From Chamaecrista fasciculata (lineage: Eukaryota > Streptophyta > Magnoliopsida > Fabales > Fabaceae), in the NCBI GenBank assembly GCA_003254925.1, contig QANZ01006681.1:1-64000 (forward strand): a stretch of DNA of 64,000 nt. Reading direction: 5' to 3'. This document shows, piece after piece, positions 1 through 11,580 of this stretch. The position numbers were made by a program, and so were the translations under genes. How positions within the stretch are numbered: the first letter of the stretch is position 1; each line of letters opens with the position of its first letter. Below the pieces are notes generated by a model. It was not told the DNA's origin and did no database searches. It worked only from the letters and a program-made list of their open reading frames with translations.

Positions 1-632
1 ATAGGCCAAATCGAAAATTAGGATTATCTTTGAATTATAATATTGAGTTTAATATTATAAATCAAAAGATAATTATGAGATATCTAAAAGATATCCCATA
101 TTTTAGGATATCTTAATTGGATTAGGATTCCCTAAAACTAGGAATGAGAACACTATAAATAGGGCCTCTAGGCGCCTATTTGGTAGACAATTTTCACAAC
201 ATAGATTGATTCTTGGTTAGACCAAAGAATTCGCCTAGTGCATCTATAGAGAGTGAAAATCGCCAATCCCATACAATCTTGATAATCAAGAACACTTCTT
301 GATTACTCAAGAACCATAGATATAGTTCCCGTTTTCACTTAGGAAGAAGTGAAGGAGGCTAGCACCTAGGCATCTGCCAAACTGCTCGTGTGGATTACTG
401 GTAGAGGAAGGACACACTGTGGACTTCTCAANGAAGGACACACTGTGGACTTCTCAAATTCGCAAATTCGACAAGTCACCGATCAAAGCTAGGTAAACAT
501 CTTTCCTAAAACTGGTATAAACATAGTTAGTGGATCCTGGAAGGAATCACAGAGTTTATTTTAATTACGTTTTAGTCCCTGGAAAAATTTTTATTTTCCC
601 TTCCGCTGCGCTCCCTCTGTGATTTCCCAACA
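1..632 (+). repeat. LTR of a probable copia element (solo or 3' LTR), left end outside window
   Basis: Non-coding. A TATA-like sequence (CACTATAAATAGGG) lies near 151-164, and the block ends at about 632 in a CCCAACA terminus preceded by a TTCCGCTGCG run, which is typical of plant copia LTR ends. No primer-binding site follows, so it should be a solo LTR or a 3' LTR. It abuts the antisense-ORF end of the gypsy element to the right and shares no sequence with that element's own LTR at 9310-9897, so it belongs to a different element. The lineage is inferred from the terminus only. Confidence 0.5.
407..457. other. Assembly join: single N between two identical 25-base copies
   Basis: A lone N at 432 is flanked on each side by the same 25 bases (407-431 and 433-457, starting GAAGGACACACTG). 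This looks like two contig ends that overlap but were not merged, so the repeat is probably an artefact and not a biological tandem repeat. Confidence 0.7.
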
Positions 633-659
633 GAGGGAAGAACCAACAGGTCCCCTGAG

Positions 660-2893
660 CGGATCGGCGGCCGAGGGGGAGCGCCTGATCATGGCGCGTG
701 ATGAGGTGGCGTGGGACGCCGCGGAGGGGTTTGGGAACCCCGAAGTTAGGGCGACCGTGGGGCCGCCAGCAGAGCCTTCCAAAGTTGCCACCGATGAAGA
801 TTTGGAGGCGGCCCAAGTGTGGGAGCGGCATGGCCGTCGGCGTGTGGGACGGCAATAATTCTATGTGGTGGACTCATCCGCGTGGGTTCATCGTACACGA
901 GATCCTGTTGCGGGAGTGTGATTCCGACATGCCGTTCACAGAGTTTGAGATGGAGGTGCTGAATCACCTCAACTGTTGTCCAGCGCAGTTGGCAGCGAAC
1001 GCCTGGAGGAGTTTGAAATTTGTGCAGTATGCTGCGTGGACGGTGGGCAGGGAGCTCACTGTGAAGTTGTTTTTGTATTGGTTCTCCGTGAAGGCTGGGG
1101 ACAACGGGCGGGTGAACATCCAGAGGAAGGGGGTGCTCTACCTGGGTTTCCGGCCAGTATAAGCAACTGGAAGAACTGGAAAGACAGATACTTCCCCATA
1201 GTGCGCAACAACGTCGAGCGCCCGTGGTGGGTGAGGGAAGAGGATGGGCGCCCGTTATTTTCAGTGGCGTGGTCGGACGCCATCACGGGGACTAGCCCTA
1301 TTAAGAGAGGGCATCTGAGCGAGGAGGAGCGGCGAACGGATAGGCTGCTAACCTCGTTTTACAAAAATTATGAACAAACATGTAATATTTTAACTAACAC
1401 TAACATTTGCGTTCATTTCTTATGTATGATTTGGTTGTTTGGGCTGCGTCTAACGAGTGTGTTATTGGTTTGCAGCAATGAAAGAGGCGCAGAGGAGGCC
1501 GGAAAGCCAGGGCGCCGGGAGCTCGGCGGCGGCTGGCCGGGCGGAAAGGAGCGGGGAGCCAGGGAGGGCTCAAGGAAGGGCTCCAGGGGGGATGAGGGCG
1601 CCACCAGTCGCGCCAGGCGGGAGGCCAAGGGGTTCGGGCCCTTCGTCTCGCGCTCCCTCGGCGTCCGGGGGCGTGGGGCAGGTGTCGGCGAGCCCATCAA
1701 GGAGGAGAGCCGGACCACCAGTGTTGGCCCCTGGTGGAATGAGACAGGCGGGGGGCCCGTCGGAAGGGGGGAGGAGGCCGGATGGGAGGGGGAAGGGCCC
1801 AGCGGGGGAGGAGCCGCCGGCGAAGAGGGCGCGCGGTGCCAGCGCAGCAAATCCCGGGATGTTCATCCACTGGGATGATGTAGAGCTGGATCGGTTCATC
1901 AAGGTGAGCCATCCAGATGGCGACGGCCCGAGCAACCCGCGGATGGAGATGCCGGACGCCCGGCGAGTCAATGAGAATTGGGAAGCTGAGTTCCCTTATC
2001 TTCCAGCGCGACCATTCAGCGGGAGGTTCTCTGGGATAGCCTCCGTCCAATCCCTCTACTCCAACGGCACCTATGAGTGGCATGACACTATGGTAGCCGA
2101 TGCCTATAAGCGCCAGCCGGCAGATTATGCGGCGCAATTCGGCGTGATGGCGTCCGTGGCCAGTCATGCGGCCCAGACGCTGTCGCACAACCTGGCCAAA
2201 GAGGTAGCCCGCCTGCGGGAGGAGGCCAGAGCGGCTGGCGGAGCAGAGCAGCTAAAAGCACTGGAAGCTGCTAGGGACAAGGCGGTGGAGGAGGCTCAGG
2301 CCGGGCGGGCCCAAGTGAAGAAGCTTGAGGAGGAGAGGAAGAAGGAGAGGGAGAGGAGGAAGAAGGCGGAGCAGGAGGCGGGTGTGCAGCGGGGGGAGGC
2401 TGCGGCCGCCAGAGCAGAGCTGGAGGCATACCGGGCGGGGGAGGCTCAGAGGTTGGAGCGCGCGCGCCGCGACGAGCGTCGCCAGTGGTATTGGTACTAT
2501 ATCCAAGCCACGTCGCGGGGGTTCGAGAACTGTAGAAAGCAGCTGGCATTGTTGAACCCGGGACAGAATGAGGCGGGCCTCGATTACACCTTTGAGGTGC
2601 TGCCCAACGGTCGAGGCGGGGAGGAAATCTGCATGCGCGCGGATGATGATGAGCCTGGGACGCCAATGCCCGAGCAGCCGGAGGACTGGACCATCCATGC
2701 GTTGGAGGTGCAGGAGGGGCGGTCCCCCCTCCGTCCTGGGGATGAGGGTTACGTTCCTCCGGCGGACGTTCAGAGCACTGCGGGAAATGAGCCAGATGTC
2801 GAACAAATGCTGATAGTCCCGGACAGTGGTGGCGCGGAGGGCAGCGGCGAGCACGCCCCGGGGAATGGGGAGCCGGTGATTTTGGACGATTAG
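660..2893 (+). CDS. Antisense ORF of the Tat element (putative gypsy-type transposon protein)
   Basis: Coding potential runs opposite to gag-pol. Around 870-1160 the translation has a hydrophobic/Trp-rich section (FTEFEMEVLNHLNCCPAQLA and further), and around 1165-1350 a WKNWKDRYFPI-like section. Both resemble the plant 'putative gypsy type transposon' family known from antisense ORFs of Tat-type elements. An AT-rich stretch at about 1360-1475 ending in TTTGCAG looks like an intron. The long frame 1457-2893 then gives a Pro/Gly/Arg-rich linker, a conserved-looking block (1860-2190), a charged coiled coil (about 2200-2470) and an acidic tail. The role is unknown. The copy is degraded. Confidence 0.6.
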
Positions 2894-3513
2894 AGCGTCC
2901 ATGATTTGTAATCTTGGGGGGATGTTCCCCCTCTGCTTTTTGTTGGGCGTGCGTGCCCGTTTTTTTTTTTATATATTGTGAATTTGTATGGGGTATGTGC
3001 CCCTGTTGAACGGATTTGGCGGCCAGTCTGGCCTTGATTAATGTAGGCCATAAGGCCAATTATTTTTGCTTTGATAATTATAACTGCTGTTATTTCATAT
3101 CTGTTGTGTTTGAGATTTGCGCAAGTGTATGTATGTGGGTGGGTGTCCGCCCAACTGAGTTGGCGATCGGACCTTTGGGCTAGCCAGCCAAGAGGTAAGG
3201 GACCAGCATGGCGTATGAGCAACTTCTCGGCTCATGGGCGCGCGGAGCGCCAGGAAGAAAGCGTATGGAGGCGTCCCTCCTGCCTTCGAGCTCTTCATTG
3301 GAGCGTATGTTACGTGTAGTAATTAGGTGTGGATTAGGCTGTGCCTAAATGAGAGTAATTGAAACAAATGTGAATGTAAATGAATCGAATAAATTCAAGA
3401 GAATGCCGTAATAATATTGATGAAATATATTGGCGATCGTTACATAAAGTAGGCAATTGCAACACGTGAAAGCGTACAAGAGATTACATAAATGTGAAAA
3501 TACATAAATGAAA
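2894..3513. other. Spacer between antisense ORF and pol of the Tat element
   Basis: About 600 bases without a convincing gene. It lies tail-to-tail between the antisense ORF and the end of integrase. It holds a T-run (about 2960-2972) just after the antisense ORF, which could form part of a 3' end. I see no other signal. Confidence 0.5.
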
Positions 3514-6500
3514 TCAAAGCGTGATATTGTTGACCGTGCGGTCGAGGTACTTTCTGAGGCTCGCGACATTCCATGTATTAGGCAGGCGGCGGCCGTCCAA
3601 AGTAGAGAGCACGTACGCGCCACCAGGGATAACTCTGGTGACCCGGTATGGTCCTTCCCAGTTGGGATGGAGCTTGCCGTGCGAGCGGTTCAGGCGGTCG
3701 TTGGCCACATCGCGAAGAACGAGGTCGCCAACGTCGAAGGATCGATGTTTGACCCTTTTATTGAAGTACTTGGCCATGCGCTCTTTGTAGGCGGCCTGGC
3801 GGATGCTGGCGATTTCGCGCACCTCCTCAAGTTCGTCTAGAGCTATCGCTCGACAACCTTGGTTTGCCTCCTCATTGTAGTATAAGACCCTGTCGGAGAG
3901 AAAAGCGGTCTCAGCTGGGATCATGGCGGGCGACCCGTATGTGAGGGTGTAAGGTGCCTCGCCTGTGGATTCTTGAGGGGTGATACGGTAAGACCAGAGG
4001 ACGGTTGGGAGCTCGTCCGCCCAACGGCCTTTGGCGTTGTCGAGTCTGCGCTTCAGCCCATTTAAAATGATGCGGTTGGCGAGCTCGGTTTGGCCGTTGG
4101 TCGAGGGATGCTCGACTGAAGTGTTCCCGAGGGAGATGTCATACTGGGCGCAGAAATCGCGGAAGGATTCACTGATGAATTGGCGGCCGTTGTCGCTGAT
4201 GATTCGCTGTGGGACGCCAAAACGTGACAATATGTTCTGCAAGACGAATGTTTTCATCTGGGCAGAGCTGATCGATTTTACTGGTTCAGCCTCGATCCAC
4301 TTTGTGAAAAGGTCGATCGCGACGATGAGGAACCGGCGTTGGCCTGTGGCGGTCGGGAACGGCCCGAGGATGTCGATCCCCCAAACGTCAAAGGGCCAAG
4401 GGGATTCCATTGGGCGCATGTCTTCACCCGGAACGTGGATGCGATTAGCGTGCTCCTGGCACTTTTGGCAGGTTTTTACTAGTGCCGTGGCGTCCCGTAT
4501 GATCGTGGGCCAGTAGTACCCTGAAATAAGCACCTTGCGTTTGAGTGCGGGCGCCGCTTGATGTGAACCGCAGAGTCCTTCGTGGAGCTCCTCGAGAATC
4601 AGGCGGGCGTCGTTTGGTCCTACGCATCTGAGGCAGGGCATGGAGTGACCTCGTCGATAAAGATCATTTCCCCAGAGGAAGTAGTGTGCAGCCCGGCGCA
4701 CCACCTTTCGAGCCTCGTTTCTGTCTGCCGGGAGGGTGCCATCCCGGATGTAGGACATGATGGGCGTTCGCCAGTCGGCCGTTGTTGAGATGGCAAGGAC
4801 CATGGGGCCCTCGATTGATGGGCGCACTAAGGTGGTGCGGATGATGGAGGAGCGACTCCGAGCATCTGGCTTAGAGGCCAGTTTGGCTAAGGCGTCCGCT
4901 CTAGTGTTCTTAGAACGCAAGATGTGTGAGAACTGGGCGGCCCGGATGTGATGGCGCAGGATGTACTTGGCTTTTTCCACGTACTTGAGGATGGTGGGCT
5001 CTTTGGCCTCGAAGTCTCCCTTCATGTGACCGACCACGAGTTGGGAGTCACTGTAGACGTGGATGTCCTGGGCGCCCATACCAACGGCAAGCTCAAGGGC
5101 AGCGATGAGCGCCTCGTACTCGGCCTGATTGTTAGTGGCCGGGAAGCGTATGTCGATTGCCTGCTCGATGCTGTAACCATCAGGGGATTCAACGATCACC
5201 CTCGCGCCACGGAGTTTGGCGGATGAGGCCCCATCGATGTAGAGGTTCCACACGATGGGGGTGGGATTGGCGGGCGTCATCTCCGCGACGAAGTCGGCCA
5301 GGGCCTGGCCTTTGATGGCACGTCGTGGTTCGAAAGTCAGGCCGAATTCAGAGAGTTCGATCGACCAATTGACCAGGCGTCCCGCGATGTCGGGCTGGTG
5401 GACGATCTGCCTCATAGGGCGGTCGGTGCGGACAATGATCACGTACTGTTGATAATATGGTCGCAGCTTCCTTGTGGAAACAAGGAGGGCGTACACTAGC
5501 TTTTCGAGTAGGTGATATCTTGTTTCAGCGCCCGTGAGGACTTTGCTGGAAAAGTAAATGGGGCGTTGTTCGTCCTTTTCCTCTATTATCAGGACGGAGC
5601 TGACTGCCACGTCGGTCGCAGCCAAGTAGACGTAGATTGGCTTGCCGGGTATAGGAGTGGTGAGAATAGGCGGCCTGCTCAGGTACGCCTTCAATTGCTG
5701 GAACGCCTCTTCACATTCGGCTGTCCATGTGAAGTTCTTTCCTCCTTTAAGAGTTTTAAAGAAGGGTAGGCACCGGTCGCCCGATCTGGCCAAAAAGCGG
5801 TGGAGCGCCGCTATACGCCCATTGAGGCGTTGTACTTCTTTTAGCGTCCTTGGGGACGACATGTCGATAATGGCCTGGCACTGGTCCGGGTTGGCCTCTA
5901 TCCCTCGTTGGGAGATCATAAAGCCTAAGAACTTGCCTCCGGCGACCCCGAAAGCGCACTTGGCGGGGTTGAGTCGCAATCGGTAATGGCGGAGGATCTG
6001 GAAGATCTCCTGTAGGTCATCCAGGTGGTCGCCACCAGCCTTCGTTTTGACGACCATGTCGTCAACGTAGACTTCGATGTTTTTTCCAATGTTGTCTTGG
6101 AAGAACCTGTCCATCATACGCTGGTACGTGGCGCCCGCGTTCTTTAGTCCGAAGGGCATAACATTGTAACAGTAGATGCCCTGTTCAGTGATGAAGGCCG
6201 TCTTGTCGACGTCCTTGGGATTCATCTTTATCTGATTGTATCCGGAAAAAGCATCAAGGAAGCTCAAGGTGGCGTACCCGCAGGTGTTATCCACCAACTT
6301 ATCGATGCTGGGGAGCGGGTGAAGGTCCTTGGGGGTCGCCTTGTTGAGGTCCGTGAAATCCACGCACATCCGCCATTTGCCGTTGGGCTTGGGGACAAGG
6401 ACGACGTTGGACAGCCAGGTGGGGTACTTGGTTTCCCGGATGAACCCGGCCGCCAGTAATTTGTTTACTTCTTCTTTGGCGGCAAGCTGCCGCTCTAGCC

Positions 6501-6681
6501 CCAGGACGCGCTTCTTCTGAAAGACTCCCGGGCGGTCGTCAACATCGAGAGAGTGCATGACCAACTGGGGGTCAACGCCGGGCATGTCCGACACAGACCA
6601 TGCAAAAATGTCGCCGTTGGCGAGCAGAAAGTCAGATAGTCTGGCTTGTTCTTGAGCGGGTAGATCCGCGGAGATGCTCAC
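3514..6681 (-). CDS. Tat-type gypsy pol: reverse transcriptase, dual RNase H, integrase
   Basis: The 1055-codon frame reads in order: reverse transcriptase (catalytic YVDDM, preceded by PFGLKNAGATYQRMMD), gypsy RNase H, a second archaeal-like RNase H (YIDGASS ... ATNNQAEYEAL ... DSQLV), then integrase with its zinc-binding N-terminus, a catalytic core (WGIDILGPFP, SDNGRQF) and a C-terminal chromatin-targeting-like end. Together these copy the element RNA and insert the cDNA. The protease lies upstream with gag. The domain order RT-RH-aRH-INT identifies Ty3/gypsy, Tat lineage. This is a part of a fossil element and not a host gene. Confidence 0.9.
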   Translation of the reverse strand: MSISADLPAQEQARLSDFLLANGDIFAWSVSDMPGVDPQLVMHSLDVDDRPGVFQKKRVLGLERQLAAKEEVNKLLAAGFIRETKYPTWLSNVVLVPKPNGKWRMCVDFTDLNKATPKDLHPLPSIDKLVDNTCGYATLSFLDAFSGYNQIKMNPKDVDKTAFITEQGIYCYNVMPFGLKNAGATYQRMMDRFFQDNIGKNIEVYVDDMVVKTKAGGDHLDDLQEIFQILRHYRLRLNPAKCAFGVAGGKFLGFMISQRGIEANPDQCQAIIDMSSPRTLKEVQRLNGRIAALHRFLARSGDRCLPFFKTLKGGKNFTWTAECEEAFQQLKAYLSRPPILTTPIPGKPIYVYLAATDVAVSSVLIIEEKDEQRPIYFSSKVLTGAETRYHLLEKLVYALLVSTRKLRPYYQQYVIIVRTDRPMRQIVHQPDIAGRLVNWSIELSEFGLTFEPRRAIKGQALADFVAEMTPANPTPIVWNLYIDGASSAKLRGARVIVESPDGYSIEQAIDIRFPATNNQAEYEALIAALELAVGMGAQDIHVYSDSQLVVGHMKGDFEAKEPTILKYVEKAKYILRHHIRAAQFSHILRSKNTRADALAKLASKPDARSRSSIIRTTLVRPSIEGPMVLAISTTADWRTPIMSYIRDGTLPADRNEARKVVRRAAHYFLWGNDLYRRGHSMPCLRCVGPNDARLILEELHEGLCGSHQAAPALKRKVLISGYYWPTIIRDATALVKTCQKCQEHANRIHVPGEDMRPMESPWPFDVWGIDILGPFPTATGQRRFLIVAIDLFTKWIEAEPVKSISSAQMKTFVLQNILSRFGVPQRIISDNGRQFISESFRDFCAQYDISLGNTSVEHPSTNGQTELANRIILNGLKRRLDNAKGRWADELPTVLWSYRITPQESTGEAPYTLTYGSPAMIPAETAFLSDRVLYYNEEANQGCRAIALDELEEVREIASIRQAAYKERMAKYFNKRVKHRSFDVGDLVLRDVANDRLNRSHGKLHPNWEGPYRVTRVIPGGAYVLSTLDGRRLPNTWNVASLRKYLDRTVNNITL

Positions 6682-7009
6682 TGTTCGCTCCGGGCGCCCG
6701 GGGAAGTGAATTTGGACGAGTGTGTCCGAAGGTTTGGGGCGTGCGCCCTCGACCTAGTACGACATAAAATGCATATAAGTAAAGGGATCTTGTAAAGAAA
6801 AATGATTCATTGAATAAATGATTTCATTAATGTAATAAAATGGGCGTCCGCCATGTGTAGGTCGGAGCGTACATGTAAAATGACGTAAGGAGGGCCTTAA
6901 GCATTTTGTAGGAAAGGGAAATAAACATAGACATGAAAATGAAAAACAACTAATCTTAAGGCCGGGCGGCTAATCCACCCATTAGAAGTAGTTGCTAAGT
7001 GAAGGAGCG

Positions 7010-9172
7010 TCAGCCACTGGTGTGGGATACCTCGTCGCGGAGGTCAGTGATTTCTGACGTGCCCATGTCCGTGTCCTCCCCGGCGGGCTCCTGGGGAGGG
7101 GAGTCTGGAATCCCTTCCATGAGTCGGCGGGTCTGGTACCCGGGATCGATCATTACGCGAGCCAGGCTTGTGGCATAGCAGCGGCGACCTTCGAGTTGAT
7201 CTCCCCTTATACTCGCAGTTCCCCAACGTGTAGGGAATTTCATGAGTAGGTGGGCAGTGGAGATCACTGCTCTGAAAGCGTTGAGACTGGAGCGCCCGAG
7301 GATTGCGTTGTATGCTGAAGGAGCGGCTACAACGATGAAGCTGGCGTATGTAGCTGCGGTCCTCGGCGGGTCGCCATCACCCTCGAGGGTGAGCTTGGTT
7401 TCGAGTACCCCTTCGGCGGGCGTCCTTGTCCCAGCGAAGCCAATCAGAGGCTCGTTGAAAGGCTTCAGGGCGCTCAGCGGGATGCCCAGGTGCTCGAAGG
7501 CGTGAAAGTAGAGGATGTCTGAGGAGGATCCTTGATCTACCAGCACGCGCCGTACGTCGATCTCGCCTATGCGCGCCGTTATAACCATAGGCTCATCATA
7601 CTCCACGGGCTTGAGCTCGTCGTGGGTGAAAGTGATAGGCGCGTGGATGTCTTCGTGCGAGCGCTTGACGCTCGTGTAATGCATGCACATGATGGAGCGC
7701 ATGATTTGCTTTCGGCTGTGGGGGGTCTTGTGCATGTGTATTCCCCCAGAGATGGTGTTCACGACGTTGCGGACGGGCGCCTCAGAATGCTTCGAGCCGC
7801 CACTTCCGCCCTCAGCGACCTTCCTGTTCTTCTGATGGGAGGCGTCCCCATCAGACTCCGGCCGCTTTTTCTGTTTGTACTCGGCCAGATGGCCGTCTCG
7901 GATTAGCTGCTCGATTGCATCCTTCAGAGAGATGCACTCATCTGTAGTGTGGCCATAGCCGTTGTGATAACGGCAATGTTTGCTTGTGTCCCGTGGGCGG
8001 CCGGTCTTTACCGGGAGGGGCCGGGCTACCGGAAAGAACTCAAGGGATCCGCAGGCGCGCAGGATCTCTGACCTGGAGACGGTCAGGATGTGGTATGTCG
8101 GGAACTTGCCCGTGAAGGGCGTGCGCTGGGCCCCTGGGGAAGAGTTGGAAGAGCGGTCGTGCCTCTTCCACCTCCCATTGCCATTCCCATTGGCGGGCTG
8201 AGTCCGGGTGCTTGTTTGGGCGTTCTGCATATCCTTCAGCTTGCTGAAGCGACTTTTGGAGGCAACCTGGTTGTCCTCCTTCAGAATGAAATCCCGAACC
8301 TGTTTCAACAGCGCGTCCAGGGTTTTGGGGTTGGCGAGCGCCAACTCGTTTGACACGTTGCCCGGGCGTAAGCCCTGCTTGAAAGCGTGGATGGCCACGC
8401 TGTCCTCTAAGTCCTCCACCTCGTGGCAGCGCTCGGAGAAGCGCTTAAGGAAATCCCGGAGGCTCTCGCTGGAGCCCTGAATAAGGTCTGCCATGACCGT
8501 GGAGGGTTTCTTGTACACGATACTGGTGGCAAAGCGCTTCAGGAAGGCGGCCTCCAGCTCGTCGAAGTTGTGTATGGAGTAATCGGGGAGGCGGGCATAC
8601 CAATGAAGTCCCTCTGGACCAAGAGTGGTAGGAAAGAGCTTGCACTTCTTCCCTTCAGTGAGTGAGGCCAGTTGGACGTTTGCATGGAACGCCTTCAAGT
8701 GCAGATTTGGGTCTGCAGTTGGCTCGTAGGGTACCATCTTCACGGGCATCTTGAAGCCCTGAGGTACGATATCGCGCTGGATGGATACGGCGAACGGTCC
8801 CTTCTGGGGGATGAAGGTGCCCGGCTCGTCTTCGAAACCAGCAGCAAGTGCGTTTTCTTAGGCCGAGGCGGCCGTGGTGTTACGGCGGCCGGGGTTCGAC
8901 CCCTGGGGAGTGCTGTGAACCGACAGGCTCTGGAATTCACGACGTAGGGATTCTGTCTGCTCCCTCATCATGCTACGAAAGATTGCCATAATGTCCATGG
9001 CCTGGAAGGTCTGGCCCGTCGCGCCCATATCGGCTGGTGGTGCAACCCGAGAGGGCGCTCCCTCTTCTCGATGTTCCTCTTTCTCCTGATTCTCCTGGGA
9101 GCCTAGGGCGTGCTCCTGGGAATCAGAGGGTTCGTCCAAGAGTGGATCGCGAGGGGAGTCGCTGTGAGCCAT
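7010..9172 (-). CDS. Tat-type gypsy gag and protease region
   Basis: A start at 9172 gives an acidic, Glu/Gln-rich N-terminus (MAHSDSPRDPLLDEPSDS). Downstream (8749-7010) is the retrotransposon gag domain (LHWYARLP, FLKRFA ... LRDFLKRF). A CRYHNGYGHTTDEC zinc-knuckle-like motif follows, and then an aspartic-protease-like region (LVDQGSSSDILY). The region packages element RNA and processes the polyprotein. It lies just downstream of the primer-binding site on the same strand. The copy is degraded, with few breaks. Confidence 0.8.
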
Positions 9173-9290
9173 AGAAAAGTAGAGATCACCTAGTTCAACA
9201 AGGTAAACGTTGGTGAGTTAGCTTTTCTAAAGAAAAAGCGATAGAGGACGAGCGTAGGAGCCCGTAAAGTTCAGCAGGTGAGGAGGAAGG

Positions 9291-9309
9291 TCCCAACAGA
9301 CGGCGCCAA
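9291..9309 (-). promoter_or_regulatory. Primer-binding-site region of the Tat element
   Basis: On the minus strand, directly after the LTR end (..ATCA), the sequence reads TTGGCGCCGTCTGTTGGGA. This is the TGGCGCC-type primer site common in plant Tat/Athila elements, and it fixes the 5' LTR boundary at 9310. Confidence 0.75.
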
Positions 9310-9897
9310 TGATAAACTGGAAAATGGCTAGCACTTACCTAGTTCACCGGAGAGGGCTGCGAGAGCCAAGAGTCGAACAAGAACCTGCAAGAGCTTCACA
9401 GGGGGGCCCTGCGAAGTGTACTCCGACGCTCAAGTTAGTAAGAGAGTGATAAGAGAGTGAGAGAATTTCAGAGTGTAAGAAGTAGCTAACCTTGAACTGA
9501 TGAGATGGGCTCTATTTATAGAGCAGGGAGGAGAGAGGTGGTCCGCGTGTGGGGCGGACCACGTACTGGACACGATCTCCACCAGCGAAGATGGTGGAGG
9601 CCGAGATTTGCGGAGCAAGGCAATCGTGGGTGATTGCGTGTTGTGTCGCTGGGCGGGCGCCTAGAAACTGGAGATCGTGGGTATGAGCAAGTCAGTACCC
9701 CACGATCTCCCATAGCGTGGATTGCGGAGCAGGGGATCGTGGGTGGCCACGTGTTATTTGGGGGATGGGCGCCATGACCCAGGATGGATCATGACCGCCC
9801 CTAAGTGTGTTTAGGGCGCCCGATTGACTCGAGGGCGCTTCGCGAGGTGTGGAGGGGAGAAGAGGCATGGTGCGAGGGCTGTTTAGGCGTACGCCCA
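9310..9897 (-). repeat. 5' LTR of the Tat gypsy element
   Basis: About 588 bases. On the minus strand it starts TGGGCGTACGCC at 9897 and ends ..TTATCA at 9310, immediately before the primer-binding site. A TATA box (CTATAAATAGAG on the minus strand) lies near 9511-9522. The partner LTR is beyond the left edge of the window, so target duplication and LTR divergence cannot be read. Confidence 0.75.
9511..9522 (-). promoter_or_regulatory. TATA box of the Tat LTR
   Basis: The minus strand reads CTATAAATAGAG inside the LTR, about 200 bases before the LTR end. This is a normal U3/R position for a plant LTR promoter. Confidence 0.6.
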
Positions 9898-11580
9898 AAT
9901 AGTGATGTATCAATATGCAAATAACTATTTTCTAGATCTTCATTTATGTCAGACTCACCATCTACAACTACTTCTTTACCTTTAGTGTTAACAAATTGTA
10001 GACTTTGCAACTTTAAAACATCTAACTCTAAAGTATTATTCTTTTCTTTTAGCCAATTAATTTCTTGCTTTATATTCCTAATTTCTTCCTGTAAATCACT
10101 AACAGTTACATTAGGTTTTTCAACTCTAAATCTACCCATTATTTCTTTAAAATTGTAAGGCTTTACTTCACTAGTTTCTATTCTATGCTCTTCATGATCG
10201 ATTAAATCTTTTAATTTTGACACATATTCGGCTCTAATATCTTGGTCTTCTATCTTCTCTAAAACATCTATAAAAGCTTGAAACTTATCTCTACTAATAA
10301 CATTTACATGCTTTGTACAGGCAGAGCAATCACATAAACCAATACCCAAACAAGTGTTATTGTCATCATCAGAAGACACAGAAGAGGATTCTATAGCATT
10401 AATATCATTATCATCATCAACAGATTCATCAATAGATTCATCAGAGGAAACATAATCTTCAACAAGCAAAAGACTTCTCAATCCTTCTTTATATTTATCA
10501 TCTATCTCCAGCAAATTAAGTTTCTTTAAAACTTTACAATTTTTTGCCATATGACCAAATCTTCCACATTTAAAGCAAGTAACATTTGCAGTAGAAGAAG
10601 AAAATTCTCTTTTGTCTTTTTTCTTTGTGAACTCAAACGGGCGTTTTCTAAAATTCTTATGCTTATAAAATTTCTTTTTTGGAAAATAATGCTTAATGGC
10701 TCTTTTCTTTTTACGACGAGAAGAAGGGGCCTGTAATTTCTCAAAACCATATTGTTGGCAAAAACTTCCTAATTCTCTTCTGTTATCACTAGTTTCCTTC
10801 CTAACCTTGGACTGCAATTTCAAATCATTACAAATATTTAAACCTTCCATAGTTATAAAATTAATTAACTGGCCAAAAGAGATTTGAGTGTAAGGAACAA
10901 TATTAGTATTGAGTTTTGTTTTAAGAGACTTTCTAACCCTTTCAGCAAATAATTTTGGTAATCCAGCAATAAAGCGTTCTTTCCAAAAATCTTGAGTACA
11001 ATCAGGTCTTAAAAATAATTTTGTTAAAAACATATCTTTATACCAACAAAAATCAGACATAGTAGGACAACGTAAATTCATCAATTGTTCAGAAACTCTT
11101 TCTTGAAAATTAACAGGGTCACCTACAAAATGTTTTGTAATTGCATAAATTAAAGTAACAGTAATATCTTCAATAACACTATTTCCTTCTTGTTTAACAG
11201 AATTAAAAATCACAGCTTTATCATTATCTCCTAAATAATTATCCCACCATCCTTTTAATTGACCAGTAAATCCAGTGGTGATCATTGTAGCAATAGATTT
11301 ATCCTTATTACCTTTTATTTTACAAGCAGGAGCATACATAGTCATATTTTGCAAAGTATCTAAAATTTGATGTTCACTTTGACCATCTATATTCCATTCA
11401 ACAATTGAATCACCAGAATAACTACTTTCAAGATACAAACATTTTTCTTCAAACTGAGTATCAGGGTAAGTAGGTCTAGGATAATAATTTCTAGTTCTAG
11501 CGTATGAAGTACTTAAATTATTTCTACCAAACTTAATTTTATTTACAGCGTTATCATCACTACTATTATCATATTGACTA
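9898..11580 (-). mobile_element. Endogenous caulimovirid (pararetrovirus) fragment, coat-protein region
   Basis: The minus-strand translation resembles coat proteins of endogenous plant pararetroviruses (petuvirus/florendovirus-like Caulimoviridae). It has a core with TGQLKGWWDNYL, a DFCWYKDMFLTKLF stretch, basic Arg/Lys-rich clusters, then a CCHC zinc knuckle (CFKCGRFGHMAKNC) followed by an acidic Asp/Ser-rich tail and a C-terminal coiled coil. Movement protein, protease and reverse transcriptase are not in the window. One end joins an SPH gene at 11580/11581 and the other is cut by the gypsy LTR at 9897/9898. The retained part shows little decay, which suggests it is not very old. The family assignment is by recognition. 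Confidence 0.75.

Larger units (their letters stand above)
633..9897 (-). mobile_element. Ty3/gypsy LTR retrotransposon, Tat lineage (partial in window)
   Basis: Reading on the minus strand, it contains the 5' LTR (9897-9310), a primer-binding site, gag-protease (9172-7010), pol with reverse transcriptase, two RNase H domains and integrase (6681-3514), and an ORF on the opposite strand (about 660-2893) between pol and the missing 3' LTR. The second, archaeal-type RNase H and the antisense ORF are hallmarks of the Tat lineage. The element is markedly more GC-rich than the DNA around it. Its right end lies inside a caulimovirid fragment. The copy is degraded by a few breaks, but pol is one long open frame, which suggests a fairly young insertion. 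Confidence 0.85.

Noticed and set aside
407-457. 25-base direct repeat as a biological tandem repeat
   Set aside because: It flanks a lone N exactly and so is more likely an unmerged contig overlap.
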